The notes beneath the pieces are model-generated. The model saw only the letters and a program-made list of their open reading frames with translations. It searched no databases and was not told the origin of the DNA. Made by a program: the position numbers and the translations under genes. Shown here one piece after another: positions 55,642 to 63,900 of a DNA stretch of 64,000 bases. Every line of letters begins with the position of its first letter. Positions within the stretch are counted from its first letter, which is position 1. Source of the DNA: Avipropionibacterium sp050157065 (GTDB lineage Bacteria; Actinomycetota; Actinomycetes; Propionibacteriales; Propionibacteriaceae); NCBI GenBank assembly GCA_050157065.1, contig CP189573.1, one strand, 5' to 3'.

Positions 55642-56748
55642 TCAGCTGGTGACGAGGTAGTCCCCGGTGTTGTCGTCCCAGCGCAGCGTGATCACCCCGG
55701 CGGTGTCGGCGGCACGGCAGAACTGCAGGAAGTTCCGGTAGCCCAGTCCCTTCTCGCTGAACTCGGGACGCTGCTTGCGCAGTTGGTCCTTCAGGCCGGA
55801 CAGCGCGACCGGGCCGCCGACCGCGCCGACCACGTCGCGCAGCAGCGCGAAGGCGTCCTCGCGTTCACCGTGCTCGGGGAGCGACACCTCGGGGTCGCCG
55901 CTGGACGGACCGGGTGACACCTCGACGATGCCGCGGTTGGCCAGGTCGCGGATCACCTCGCCGAAGCTGCGGAAACCGTGGTCGGACTCGTTGAACGTCG
56001 GGTCCTTGCGCAACACCGTCCGCTTCAGCACCGATGCGGTCACCGGGCCGTTCGACGACGACAGCAGCCCCGCCAACGTCTGCGCCAGCTGGACGTCCAG
56101 GCTCTGGGTGGGGGTGACGGGCTCGTCGTCGACGGCGGGCTGCTCCGGCTCCGACCGCTCTCCCGCGCCCCCGTCGTTCCTGCTCCCGTCGTTCCTGCTT
56201 CCGGCGCGGCTGGCGTCGGTGCCGTTGCCGCGGCGGGGTCGCTGCTGTTCGGAGGTGGCCTCGTCGGGCACCTCCACCCCCTCGAGGCGGTCGTAGAACA
56301 AGAACTCGTCACAGGCAGGTGGCAGCAGGCGAGAGGTGGACTTCTCGACCCCGACCCCGATCACGTTCCGGTTCAGCTCGCGCAGTTTGTGGACCAGTGG
56401 CGAGAAGTCGCTGTCACCGGTGCACATCACGAAGGTGGTGATGTAGTCGCGTTCGAAGGCCATCTCGATCGCGTCGACGACCATCTTGATGTCGGCGGCG
56501 TTCTTGCGTGACGCCCCCATCCGCTGCGGCATCTCGATCAACTCGACGTGGTGTCGGGTCAGTGATCGTCGGTCCTCGTCGAAGTACGACCAGTCCGCGT
56601 ACGCCCGTCGGGCGACCACGCGTCCCCGGACCGCGAGGGCGTCGGCGATCGGCCCGAAGTCGAAGGTCATGCCGCCGAGGTGCTCGCGGGCACCCAGGGC
56701 GAGGTTCTCGTAGTCGAGGAAGACGGCCAGCCGCTCTTCGGTTCCCAT
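55642..56748 (-). CDS. NYN-domain nuclease-like protein with two OST-HTH/LOTUS domains
   Basis: 368 residues. The N-terminal PIN-like NYN domain (1-150) has the acidic set FLDYENLA, NAADIKMVVDAIEMAF and CTGDSDFSPLV. A charged linker (about 155-220) is rich in Arg/Ser/Glu with a short SRNDG direct repeat. Two LOTUS domains follow (about 225-290, DPTFNESDHGFRSFGEVIRD; 305-368, RPEFSEKGLGYRNFLQFCRA). LOTUS domains bind RNA (G-rich or structured) and NYN domains cleave RNA, so an RNA-processing nuclease is likely. ATG 56748 is used; a GTG three codons earlier is possible. Divergent from dapE. Confidence 0.8.
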   Translation of the reverse strand: MGTEERLAVFLDYENLALGAREHLGGMTFDFGPIADALAVRGRVVARRAYADWSYFDEDRRSLTRHHVELIEMPQRMGASRKNAADIKMVVDAIEMAFERDYITTFVMCTGDSDFSPLVHKLRELNRNVIGVGVEKSTSRLLPPACDEFLFYDRLEGVEVPDEATSEQQRPRRGNGTDASRAGSRNDGSRNDGGAGERSEPEQPAVDDEPVTPTQSLDVQLAQTLAGLLSSSNGPVTASVLKRTVLRKDPTFNESDHGFRSFGEVIRDLANRGIVEVSPGPSSGDPEVSLPEHGEREDAFALLRDVVGAVGGPVALSGLKDQLRKQRPEFSEKGLGYRNFLQFCRAADTAGVITLRWDDNTGDYLVTS

Positions 56749-56793
56749 GGGCCTCACCCTACGAGTGCTCGCCGCGGACTAGGGTGACCGACC

Positions 56794-57882
56794 ATGACGC
56801 GACTTGACCTCGACGGTGACGTGGTGGACCTGCTGCAGGCGCTGATCGACGTCGAATCGGTGTCGGGCAACGAGCAGGAACTGGCCGATGCGGTCGAGGC
56901 GGCCCTGACGGGGAGGGCGCACCTGCAGCTGACCCGGTTCGGCAACAACGTGGTGGCCCGGACCGACCTCGGCCGGGAGTCCCGCGTCGTCGTCGCGGGC
57001 CACCTCGACACCGTCCCGGTGGCCGGCAACCTGCCATCGACCCGGACGACGTTGGTCGGAGACGATGGGCTCGACGGGGTGGAGGTGATCACCGGTCGCG
57101 GCAGCTGCGACATGAAGGCCGGGGTCGCGGTGGCGTTGTCGTGCGCCGCGACACTGCTCGAGCCGAGTCGGGACGTGACCTGGATCTTCTACGACAACGA
57201 GGAGGTGCAGGCCGACCTGAACGGGCTCGGACTGCTCGCCGAGGCCCACCCCGAACTGTTGGCCGGTGACTTCGCCGTTCTGGGGGAGCCGTCCAACGCG
57301 GTCGTCGAGGGTGGCTGCCAGGGCACCTTGCGGGTGACGATCACATTGACCGGCACGGCCGCCCACAGCGCCCGGGCCTGGATGGGGCACAACGCGATCC
57401 ACGACGCCGCCGACCTGCTGGGCCGACTCGCCGCGTACGAACCGCGGACCGTCGACATCGACGGACTGACCTACCGCGAGGGCCTCAACGCGGTCAAGAT
57501 CACCGGCGGCATCGCCGGCAACGTCATCCCCGACCGGTGCGAGGTGCAGATCAACCACCGGTTCGCCCCGGATCGTACGGTCGAGCAGGCGTTCGCCCAC
57601 GTCGCCGAGGTGTTCGACGGGTACGAGTTGGTGCTGAGCGACTCCTCACCCGGCGCGCTGCCGGGGCTGGACCGGCCGGCCGCGCAGGAGTTCATCGCCG
57701 CGGTGGGCGGCGACCCCGCGCCGAAGTTCGGCTGGACCGACGTCGCCCGGTTCTCCCAGCTCGGCGTCCCCGCGGTGAACTTCGGGCCCGGCAACCCGAG
57801 CAAGGCCCACGCCGACGACGAGTTCTGTCCCGTCGCCGAGGTGTACGCCTGCCGCGACGCCCTGCTCCGCTGGTTGGGCTGA
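56794..57882 (+). CDS. dapE: Succinyl-diaminopimelate desuccinylase DapE
   Basis: 362 residues, M20 family. VVAGHLDTVPVAG near residue 66 contains the first zinc His and catalytic Asp. GRGSCDMKAGVA near 102 holds the bridging Asp. FYDNEEVQADLNGLG near 130 has the catalytic Glu pair. AHADDEF near the end supplies the last His. It hydrolyses N-succinyl-LL-DAP. TAGGGT at 56780-56785 ends 8 bases before the ATG, again a leaderless arrangement. The following genes repeat the conserved actinobacterial order dapE-LOG-DivIVA-like-DUF3117. Confidence 0.92.
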   Translation: MTRLDLDGDVVDLLQALIDVESVSGNEQELADAVEAALTGRAHLQLTRFGNNVVARTDLGRESRVVVAGHLDTVPVAGNLPSTRTTLVGDDGLDGVEVITGRGSCDMKAGVAVALSCAATLLEPSRDVTWIFYDNEEVQADLNGLGLLAEAHPELLAGDFAVLGEPSNAVVEGGCQGTLRVTITLTGTAAHSARAWMGHNAIHDAADLLGRLAAYEPRTVDIDGLTYREGLNAVKITGGIAGNVIPDRCEVQINHRFAPDRTVEQAFAHVAEVFDGYELVLSDSSPGALPGLDRPAAQEFIAAVGGDPAPKFGWTDVARFSQLGVPAVNFGPGNPSKAHADDEFCPVAEVYACRDALLRWLG

Positions 57883-57895
57883 CCCGTCCCGGCCG

Positions 57896-57973
57896 CCCGG
57901 CCCGACGACCCGGCCCGACGACCCGGCCCGACGACCCGGCCCGACGACCCGGCCCGACGACCCGGCCCGACGA
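57896..57973. repeat. Six perfect 13-bp tandem repeats
   Basis: CCCGGCCCGACGA is repeated six times without a change (57896, 57909, 57922, 57935, 57948, 57961), and a partial seventh follows at 57974. It fills the gap between dapE and the LOG gene. Perfect identity implies recent, slippage-prone expansion. Confidence 0.9.
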
Positions 57974-58026
57974 CCCGTCCCGAAACGAAGGCCCGGGCGA
58001 GCCGGTGCCGCCACTACGCTGGGCGG

Positions 58027-58836
58027 GTGAGCAGTGAACCGCGCAACCCGTCGCCGATGCGACCCACGTCCCGACTGAACCATCACGGCCGCGTGACGCA
58101 GGGCCCGGTCGTCCGGGGCGGCGGTCAACTCCAGTCGACCACCACCGACCAGCGGCTGCTGGAGAGCGACGGCTCGACGGATTGGGTGCACACCGATCCG
58201 TGGCGGGTGCTGCGCATCCAGTCCGAGTTCGTGGAGGGCTTCGGCACGCTGGCCGAGCTCGGCCCGGCCATCAGCGTGTTCGGCAGTGCGCGGACCCCGG
58301 CCGACTCCGCCGAGTACGCCGCAGCGGTCCGGATCGGCGCGGGTCTGGTCGACGCCGGCTACGCGGTCATCACCGGCGGTGGCCCGGGCATCATGGAGGC
58401 CGCCAACCGTGGCGCCACCGAACGGAACGGCACCTCGGTGGGCCTCGGCATCGAGTTGCCGTACGAGACCGGCCTCAACGAGTACGTGAACCTCGGCATC
58501 AACTTCCGCTACTTCTTCGCCCGCAAGACGATGTTCGTCAAGTACGCCAGCGGCTTCATCGTGCTGCCCGGCGGTTTCGGCACCTTCGACGAACTGTTCG
58601 AGGCGCTCACCCTGGTGCAGACCGGCAAGGTGACGACCTTCCCGGTCGTGCTGTTCGGCACCGGCTACTGGTCGGGCCTGGTCGACTGGCTCCGCGACAC
58701 CGTGCTGCAGCGTGGCAACATCGCCGAGGCCGACGTGGCGTCACTGGTGGTGACCGACGACGTGGACGAGGCCGTGGCCGCGATGGTCGCCGGTGCCCGG
58801 GCCGGCGAAGCAGCCGCGAACCGGGTCGACGGCTAG
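58027..58836 (+). CDS. LOG-family cytokinin riboside 5'-monophosphate phosphoribohydrolase-like protein
   Basis: 269 residues. ISVFGSARTP starts the Rossmann fold, VITGGGPGIMEAANRGATE near residue 118 and LPGGFGTFDELFEALT near 180 are the LOG signatures (PGGxGTxxE). Family enzymes hydrolyse nucleoside monophosphates to base and ribose phosphate; older annotation is lysine decarboxylase. The N-terminal about 50 residues are an extension typical of the Rv1205 orthologues next to dapE. TACGCT ends 6 bases before GTG 58027, so the mRNA is probably leaderless and the tandem repeat lies just upstream of the promoter. Confidence 0.88.
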   Translation: MSSEPRNPSPMRPTSRLNHHGRVTQGPVVRGGGQLQSTTTDQRLLESDGSTDWVHTDPWRVLRIQSEFVEGFGTLAELGPAISVFGSARTPADSAEYAAAVRIGAGLVDAGYAVITGGGPGIMEAANRGATERNGTSVGLGIELPYETGLNEYVNLGINFRYFFARKTMFVKYASGFIVLPGGFGTFDELFEALTLVQTGKVTTFPVVLFGTGYWSGLVDWLRDTVLQRGNIAEADVASLVVTDDVDEAVAAMVAGARAGEAAANRVDG

Positions 58837-58847
58837 GATCACCGACC

Positions 58848-59495
58848 ATGGAGTGGGTGATCGCCGCGATCGTCGTCGCCGCCATCGGGCTGGCCGCCCT
58901 GGCGGCCACCGGTGCGCTGGGGGAGTTGCGCCCCGAGCCGATCCGCGACACCTACCGGCAACCGCTGCCGCACCGGCCACTCGCCGCCCAGGACCTCGAC
59001 AACGTCCGGTTCGGCGTCACCGTCCGGGGGTACGCGATGCGACAGGTCGACGACCTGCTCGACCGGCTGGCGAACGAACTCGCCCAGCGCGACCAGGAGA
59101 TCGCCGTGCTCCGCGCCGGATCGGCGCCTTCGACGTACGGAACCCCTGACCTGGGCGGCGCCGGGGGCGACACCGGTGAACCGGTGGTCGACGACCCCTG
59201 GGCCGAGTACGACCTGGACGGCGGCCAGGGCGTCCCCGAGAGGGGGGCCTGGTACTCCGGCGACGGTCGTGCCGATGACGACGACACCCCCGAAAGGCCC
59301 GAGAGCTTCCCGCAATACCCACAGGCCGAGGCAGAGCCGGGGGAGCCCGCGCAGGGTGAGGCCGAGGCGGAGACCGTCGAGACAGGCAACGCCGAGACAG
59401 GGAACGCCGAGACAGGCAACGCCGAGACAGGGAACGCCGAGACAGGCAACGCCGATTCAGGGACCAGCAGTTCTGATCACCAGGAGGACCGATGA
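58848..59495 (+). CDS. DivIVA-domain membrane protein with ETGNA tandem repeats
   Basis: 215 residues. One N-terminal membrane helix (WVIAAIVVAAIGLAALAATG) is followed by a DivIVA-like motif, VRFGVTVRGYAMRQVDDLLD, and a short coiled coil (LANELAQRDQEIAVLRAG). The C-terminal half is acidic and disordered. It ends with five 15-bp repeats (59387-59457) encoding ETGNA. Orthologues lie near dapE in mycobacteria (Rv1209); a role in polar growth or division is inferred from the DivIVA motif. TAGGAT at 58834-58839 lies 8 bases before ATG. Its stop overlaps the next start by 4 bases. Confidence 0.78.
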   Translation: MEWVIAAIVVAAIGLAALAATGALGELRPEPIRDTYRQPLPHRPLAAQDLDNVRFGVTVRGYAMRQVDDLLDRLANELAQRDQEIAVLRAGSAPSTYGTPDLGGAGGDTGEPVVDDPWAEYDLDGGQGVPERGAWYSGDGRADDDDTPERPESFPQYPQAEAEPGEPAQGEAEAETVETGNAETGNAETGNAETGNAETGNADSGTSSSDHQEDR

Positions 59496-60331
59496 CGCCG
59501 TCCGTACCGAAGCTGGGAAACCTCGTCGAGCACGTCTCGCCGGAGCTGGCCGCCCAGGCCGCGGAGAAGGCGTTCGTCTCGATCCCCAGACCACCCGTGC
59601 TGAAGGAGCGCCGCCGGGTGATCGAGGCGGGGGAGCGCTTCGAGGTGGACGCGGGCGGCCGGCTGATCGTCGGTGAGCTGTGGGGTGGTGGCCCGCACGT
59701 CCACCTGGTCCACGGCTGGGCCGGCTGGCACCACCAACTCAGCGCCCACGTCACCCCGCTGCTGGAGTCCGGTCACCAGGTGGTGGCCCACGATGCGCTC
59801 GGCCACGGCGAGTCGTCGCCCGGACCGCTCGGCGCAGGGACCGGCACCGTGATCGACCTCGCCGACAGCCTGGCCGCCGTGGCGGCGGCCCACGGCCCGG
59901 TGGCCGGTGTCGTCGCCCACTCCGCCGGGGCGATGGCGACCTTCGACGCGATGCTCCGCCACGGCCTCACCGTCGGACGACTCGCCCTGATCGCACCGTC
60001 ACTGAGCCTGGCGTCGACCATGGACAGCTTCCTGGCCGCGGCCGGCCACAGCCCCGACCTGCGACCCCGGGTGCTCGAGCTGGCCGCCGAGCGGGTGGGG
60101 CGGCCGGCGAGCGACTTCGAGTTCCTCGACGTGGCGGAGCGGCTCGGTGACCGCCGCCCACCCCTGCTCGTGGTGCACGACGACACCGATCCGGAGTCGT
60201 CGTTCGACGAGGCACGGGCCCTCGTCGACAGTTGGCCCGGGGCCGAGCTGGTGCACACCTCCGGTCTCGGACACCGGAAGGTGATCTGGGCCGCCGAGAC
60301 CGTCGCCCGGGTGGCCGACTTCTTCGCCTGA
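59492..60331 (+). CDS. Alpha/beta hydrolase
   Basis: 279 residues, cytoplasmic. HVHLVHGWAGWHHQLSAHVT near residue 70 is the oxyanion loop. VVAHSAGAMATFDAMLR near 135 is the nucleophile elbow (AHSAGA, Ser). LLVVHDDTDPESSFDEA gives the acid, and SGLGHRKVIW the His. The substrate is unknown. The start overlaps the DivIVA-like gene (ATGA), so the two proteins are made together. AGGAGG lies just before it. Confidence 0.82.
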   Translation: MTPSVPKLGNLVEHVSPELAAQAAEKAFVSIPRPPVLKERRRVIEAGERFEVDAGGRLIVGELWGGGPHVHLVHGWAGWHHQLSAHVTPLLESGHQVVAHDALGHGESSPGPLGAGTGTVIDLADSLAAVAAAHGPVAGVVAHSAGAMATFDAMLRHGLTVGRLALIAPSLSLASTMDSFLAAAGHSPDLRPRVLELAAERVGRPASDFEFLDVAERLGDRRPPLLVVHDDTDPESSFDEARALVDSWPGAELVHTSGLGHRKVIWAAETVARVADFFA

Positions 60332-60415
60332 TGCCTGCCCGACGCGCTGTGATGGGCCGAGGTAGGGAATAATGGTCGCGGCAGAGTCTTCTTGAGCGAG
60401 AGATGAGGTTGGGCG

Positions 60416-60583
60416 ATGGCTGCGATGAAGCCGCGGACCGGTGACGGGCCGATGGAGGTCACCAAGGAAGGCCGAGGGATCGTCATGCGGGTCCCGCTCG
60501 AAGGAGGCGGCCGACTGGTGGTCGAGCTCAACGCCGACGAGGCCAAGGAGCTCATGGACGCCCTGGCCGGCGTGGTGGGCTGA
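60416..60583 (+). CDS. DUF3117 mini-protein (55 aa)
   Basis: Sequence AAMKPRTGDGPMEVTKEGRG and MRVPLEGGGRLVVELNADEA are the full signature of DUF3117, a 55-residue protein conserved across actinobacteria (Rv1211 in M. tuberculosis). Function unknown; it is predicted as a small beta-sheet plus helix. ATG 60416 has GAGGTTGGG upstream. A clear terminator hairpin follows at 60615. It occupies the same place relative to dapE as in mycobacteria. Confidence 0.9.
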   Translation: MAAMKPRTGDGPMEVTKEGRGIVMRVPLEGGGRLVVELNADEAKELMDALAGVVG

Positions 60584-60614
60584 CCGAAGCCGGCGCACGT
60601 AGGAATTCCGGGAG

Positions 60615-60640
60615 AACCTCCCGCCGCGAGGCGGGAGGTT
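60615..60640 (+). terminator. Rho-independent terminator
   Basis: AACCTCCCGCC (60615-60625), loop GCGA, then GGCGGGAGGTT (60630-60640): a perfect 11-bp stem running into TTTTG. It ends the DUF3117 transcript. Confidence 0.88.
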
Positions 60641-60670
60641 TTGTCGTCCCCCGGGACGCGATGCTGACGC

Positions 60671-60733
60671 AACCGCGGCGATTTCGCGGTCCTGGCCCGC
60701 TGACGCGGACATCGCCGCGAAATCGCCGCGGTT
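60671..60733. repeat. Perfect 19-bp inverted repeat with 25-base loop
   Basis: AACCGCGGCGATTTCGCGG at 60671-60689 is perfectly inverted at 60715-60733. It follows the terminator and precedes the surface-protein gene. No T-run follows, so it is a palindromic (REP-like) element and not a terminator. Confidence 0.75.
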
Positions 60734-60909
60734 CGGTACGGGTGCAGTGGCCCAGCGTCGCCCAGGTCTCGGTTGAGTAACGAAGTGAGTGGGCGGTTGG
60801 ACGGTTGATGAGCCCACAAGCAAGGATGGGCGCAGCCGGTCGGGGGGCCGGTCCGCCCAGTTGATGTCGGGGGACGTCGCTGGGTGACAGAGCATATTTC
60901 GGGGGAACG
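60734..60909 (+). other. Structured leader region of the surface-protein gene
   Basis: No gene is visible. It contains a hairpin at about 60826-60862 (GGGCGCAGCCGGTC against GGCCGGTCCGCCC) and an AT-rich patch (GAGCATATTTCG) just before the start codon. I compared it with c-di-GMP and cobalamin riboswitch cores and found no match. Confidence 0.35.
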
Positions 60910-63900
60910 ATGCTCAACTCGGGGACTGTTTTTCGCGCGCGCACATGGCTTCAGCTCGCGGCGGTGCTACTGCTCATCGCCGGGCTGCAGTGGGGGGCGG
61001 CACCAGCTGCCAACGCGGCGGACACCACACCACAGACGTCGTTCGCCATCGACGGTGACATCGCCGGGCCCAACGACTGGCAGGCCCCGTACGGCCCCGG
61101 CGTCACCCCGGGAGGGCTGCCGACGGCCGGGCTCCTCGACCTCAAGATGGCCAGCGAGCCCTGTCTCAGCGCCGGCCCACCCGCCGACACCACCAAGTAC
61201 GCCGGTGGCCAGTCGGTCCAGTCGAATCCGTGGACGCCGTCCACCGGCAACGTCAACGAGAAGTCCGATCTGTGTTCGGTCGGCGGGGCCTACGAGATCG
61301 TCGAGACCAGCCCCGGGGTCTACGACTACATCTTCTACTCGTACTGGTCACGCTCGGCCGGCGGCACCGGTGACCTCAGTGTGTTCACCCACCTGGAGGG
61401 ACCGAACCCCGGCCGCGGCGACGACATCCTGATCCAGTTCGACTACAACTCCAACCAGGGCGGTGGGGTCACCGTCAGCCGGCTCGCCTGGACCGGCTCG
61501 GCATGGTCCAGCACCACCGTCGGTGGCGTGCACTACGACGCCGCCGTCGGCCGCAACGTGTCGTCGGCGACCGGTGGCACGGCCAGCGGCAACGTCGGCA
61601 CCTTCGGCGAGTTGGCCATCAACCTCACCAGCTCCGGGATCCTGCCGACCGATCGATGCAGCAGCTTCACCTCGGGCGTCACGTTGAGCCAGACCGGCAA
61701 CTCGTTGAGCGCACAGCTGCAGGACTCGGCCCAGACCGACCCGATCACGATCAACACCTGTGGCTCGATCTCGGTCACCAAGGAGGTGCAGCCGGCCGGT
61801 ACGACCGGCACCTTCGGCTACACCGTCGACCAGGCCGACGGTGGCACCGTGCACGACACCACCCTGGCCGGTGACGACGGTGAGGCCGAGCCGAACGGGT
61901 CGACCGCCACCATCACCGGCACCCTGACCGTTCCCGGCGATCCGACCGACACGTGGGGCAACGTGATCGCCAGCCCTGACTACCGCATCACCGAGACCTC
62001 GATGAGTGAGGGCTTCGCCCAGAGCACCGTCCGCTGCACGTACTCCGATCCGTTCACCGGCGGGCAGACCACGAACGTCACGCTGTACGAGAACGGCGCG
62101 GCCACCGGTGCCACGGTGCCGGTCCTGCCCAGCGACATCGCCGGGGACGGGACCCACTGTGTGATCACCAACCAGACCTCCGGCCTGGTGATCGAGAAGG
62201 AGGGTGCCGGCGACGAGACGGCCGACTTCACCTTCTCCGTCACCGACAAGGACGCCCAGGTGCTCGGCCTCGGCGACAGCAGCCCGGTGCTGACGTACGC
62301 CCCCGGCACCGCGGTGACGATCACCGAGGCGCTGCCCATCGGTGGCCTGCCGTGGGTCTCCCTCGGCGTCGTGTGCCGGACCGGCGACGGCGCCACCGTG
62401 GCGAGTTCCGACACGGGCACGGTGCAGGTCACCACGGTGGCCAACGACACCGTGACCTGCACCTACACCAACGAGCAGCAGGGCAAGATCAAGATCATCA
62501 AGGACGTCCGGCCCGACAACGGCGAGGTCGAGTTCGACTTCACCGGCGCGATCACCGCCACCCTCGGCGACGGCGAGTCGGCCGAAGCCGTCGTCGTACC
62601 CAACGTCGACAGCCAGCGCACTCCGGCGGTGACGGCTCCGTACGCGGTGGTGGAGGCCGCAGCCGGCGACCACGTGTTGGCCACGATCGTCTGTGACGAC
62701 AGCGATTCGGAGGGTTCGCCGGCCGACCGGACGGCGTCGTTCAACGTCAGCCCGGGTGAGACCGTCACCTGTACCTACGTCAACGCCAAGCGCGGCAGCA
62801 TCACGATCGTCAAGGACGCCAGGCCGGACGACACGACCTCGTTCGGGTTCTCCGGCGACCTCGGGCCGTTCAACCTGGTCGACGACGGTGGCGCCGCCGC
62901 GTCGAAGACCGTGACCGGGCTCGCGCCGGGCACCTACGAGGTCGTCGAGGCCGCCCTCGCCGGATGGCAGCTGCAGGGGATCAGCTGTGTCAACGCCGGG
63001 ACCGGTAGCGCTGTCGACCTCGCGACCGGGACCGCCTCGATCGTGCTGGAACCCGGTGGCGCGGTCACCTGCACCTTCGTCAACGAGGCCGAGCCCGGTG
63101 AGGTGACGGTGACCAAGACCGTCGACGGGGTGGCCGACACCCTGAACTGGTCGTTCGGGTTCACGTTGACGCCGACACCGGACGGCGTGGCCTCCCCGCA
63201 GCAGGCCACCAAGGCCGATCCGACCGTCACCTTCGACAACCTGGCGATCAACACCACCTACACGTTGGCCGAGCAGGTGCCGGCCGGCTGGACCGGCGGC
63301 GTGATCAGCTGCACCGGCCTGAGCGACCTCGACCCGACCACGGCCGGGTTCCAGTTCCAGGTGGAGCCGGGCCAACAGCTGACCTGCGCGGTCACCAACA
63401 CCGCCTCGTCCTCGGAGGTCGAGGTGACCAAGACCGTCACCGGGGTGACCGCGGACGTCGAGTGGTCGTTCGACTTCTCGCTGACACCCGCGCCGACCGG
63501 TGAGACCGGCACCAAGACCGCTGCGGGCAGCGGCAACGGCACGGCGTCCGCGTCGTGGCAGGGTCTCGTGCCGGGGGCGACCTACACCATCGCCGAGACG
63601 TCCACCTCGGGGTACGTCGCGGCGGCGATGACCTGCACCGGTGTCACCGACACCGACGGTGACGCGACCAACGCGTCGGTGACCTTCGTCGCGCCGCTGG
63701 GCATCGCACCGGGCGCCGAGGTGAGCTGCACGATCACCAACGATGCGGTGCCGGGTGAGCTGACCGTCACCAAGACCGCGGTCGGTGGCGACGGGGAGTT
63801 CAGCTTCACCCTGACCCCCACCACCGGTGACCCGCTCACCGCCAACGTGACGACGGTCGGTGGCACCGGGTCGCACACCTTCACCGACCTGGTGCCGGGA

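Noticed and set aside
60734..60909. c-di-GMP or cobalamin riboswitch before the surface-protein gene
   Set aside because: Hairpins are present, but the conserved core sequences of these riboswitch classes are not.
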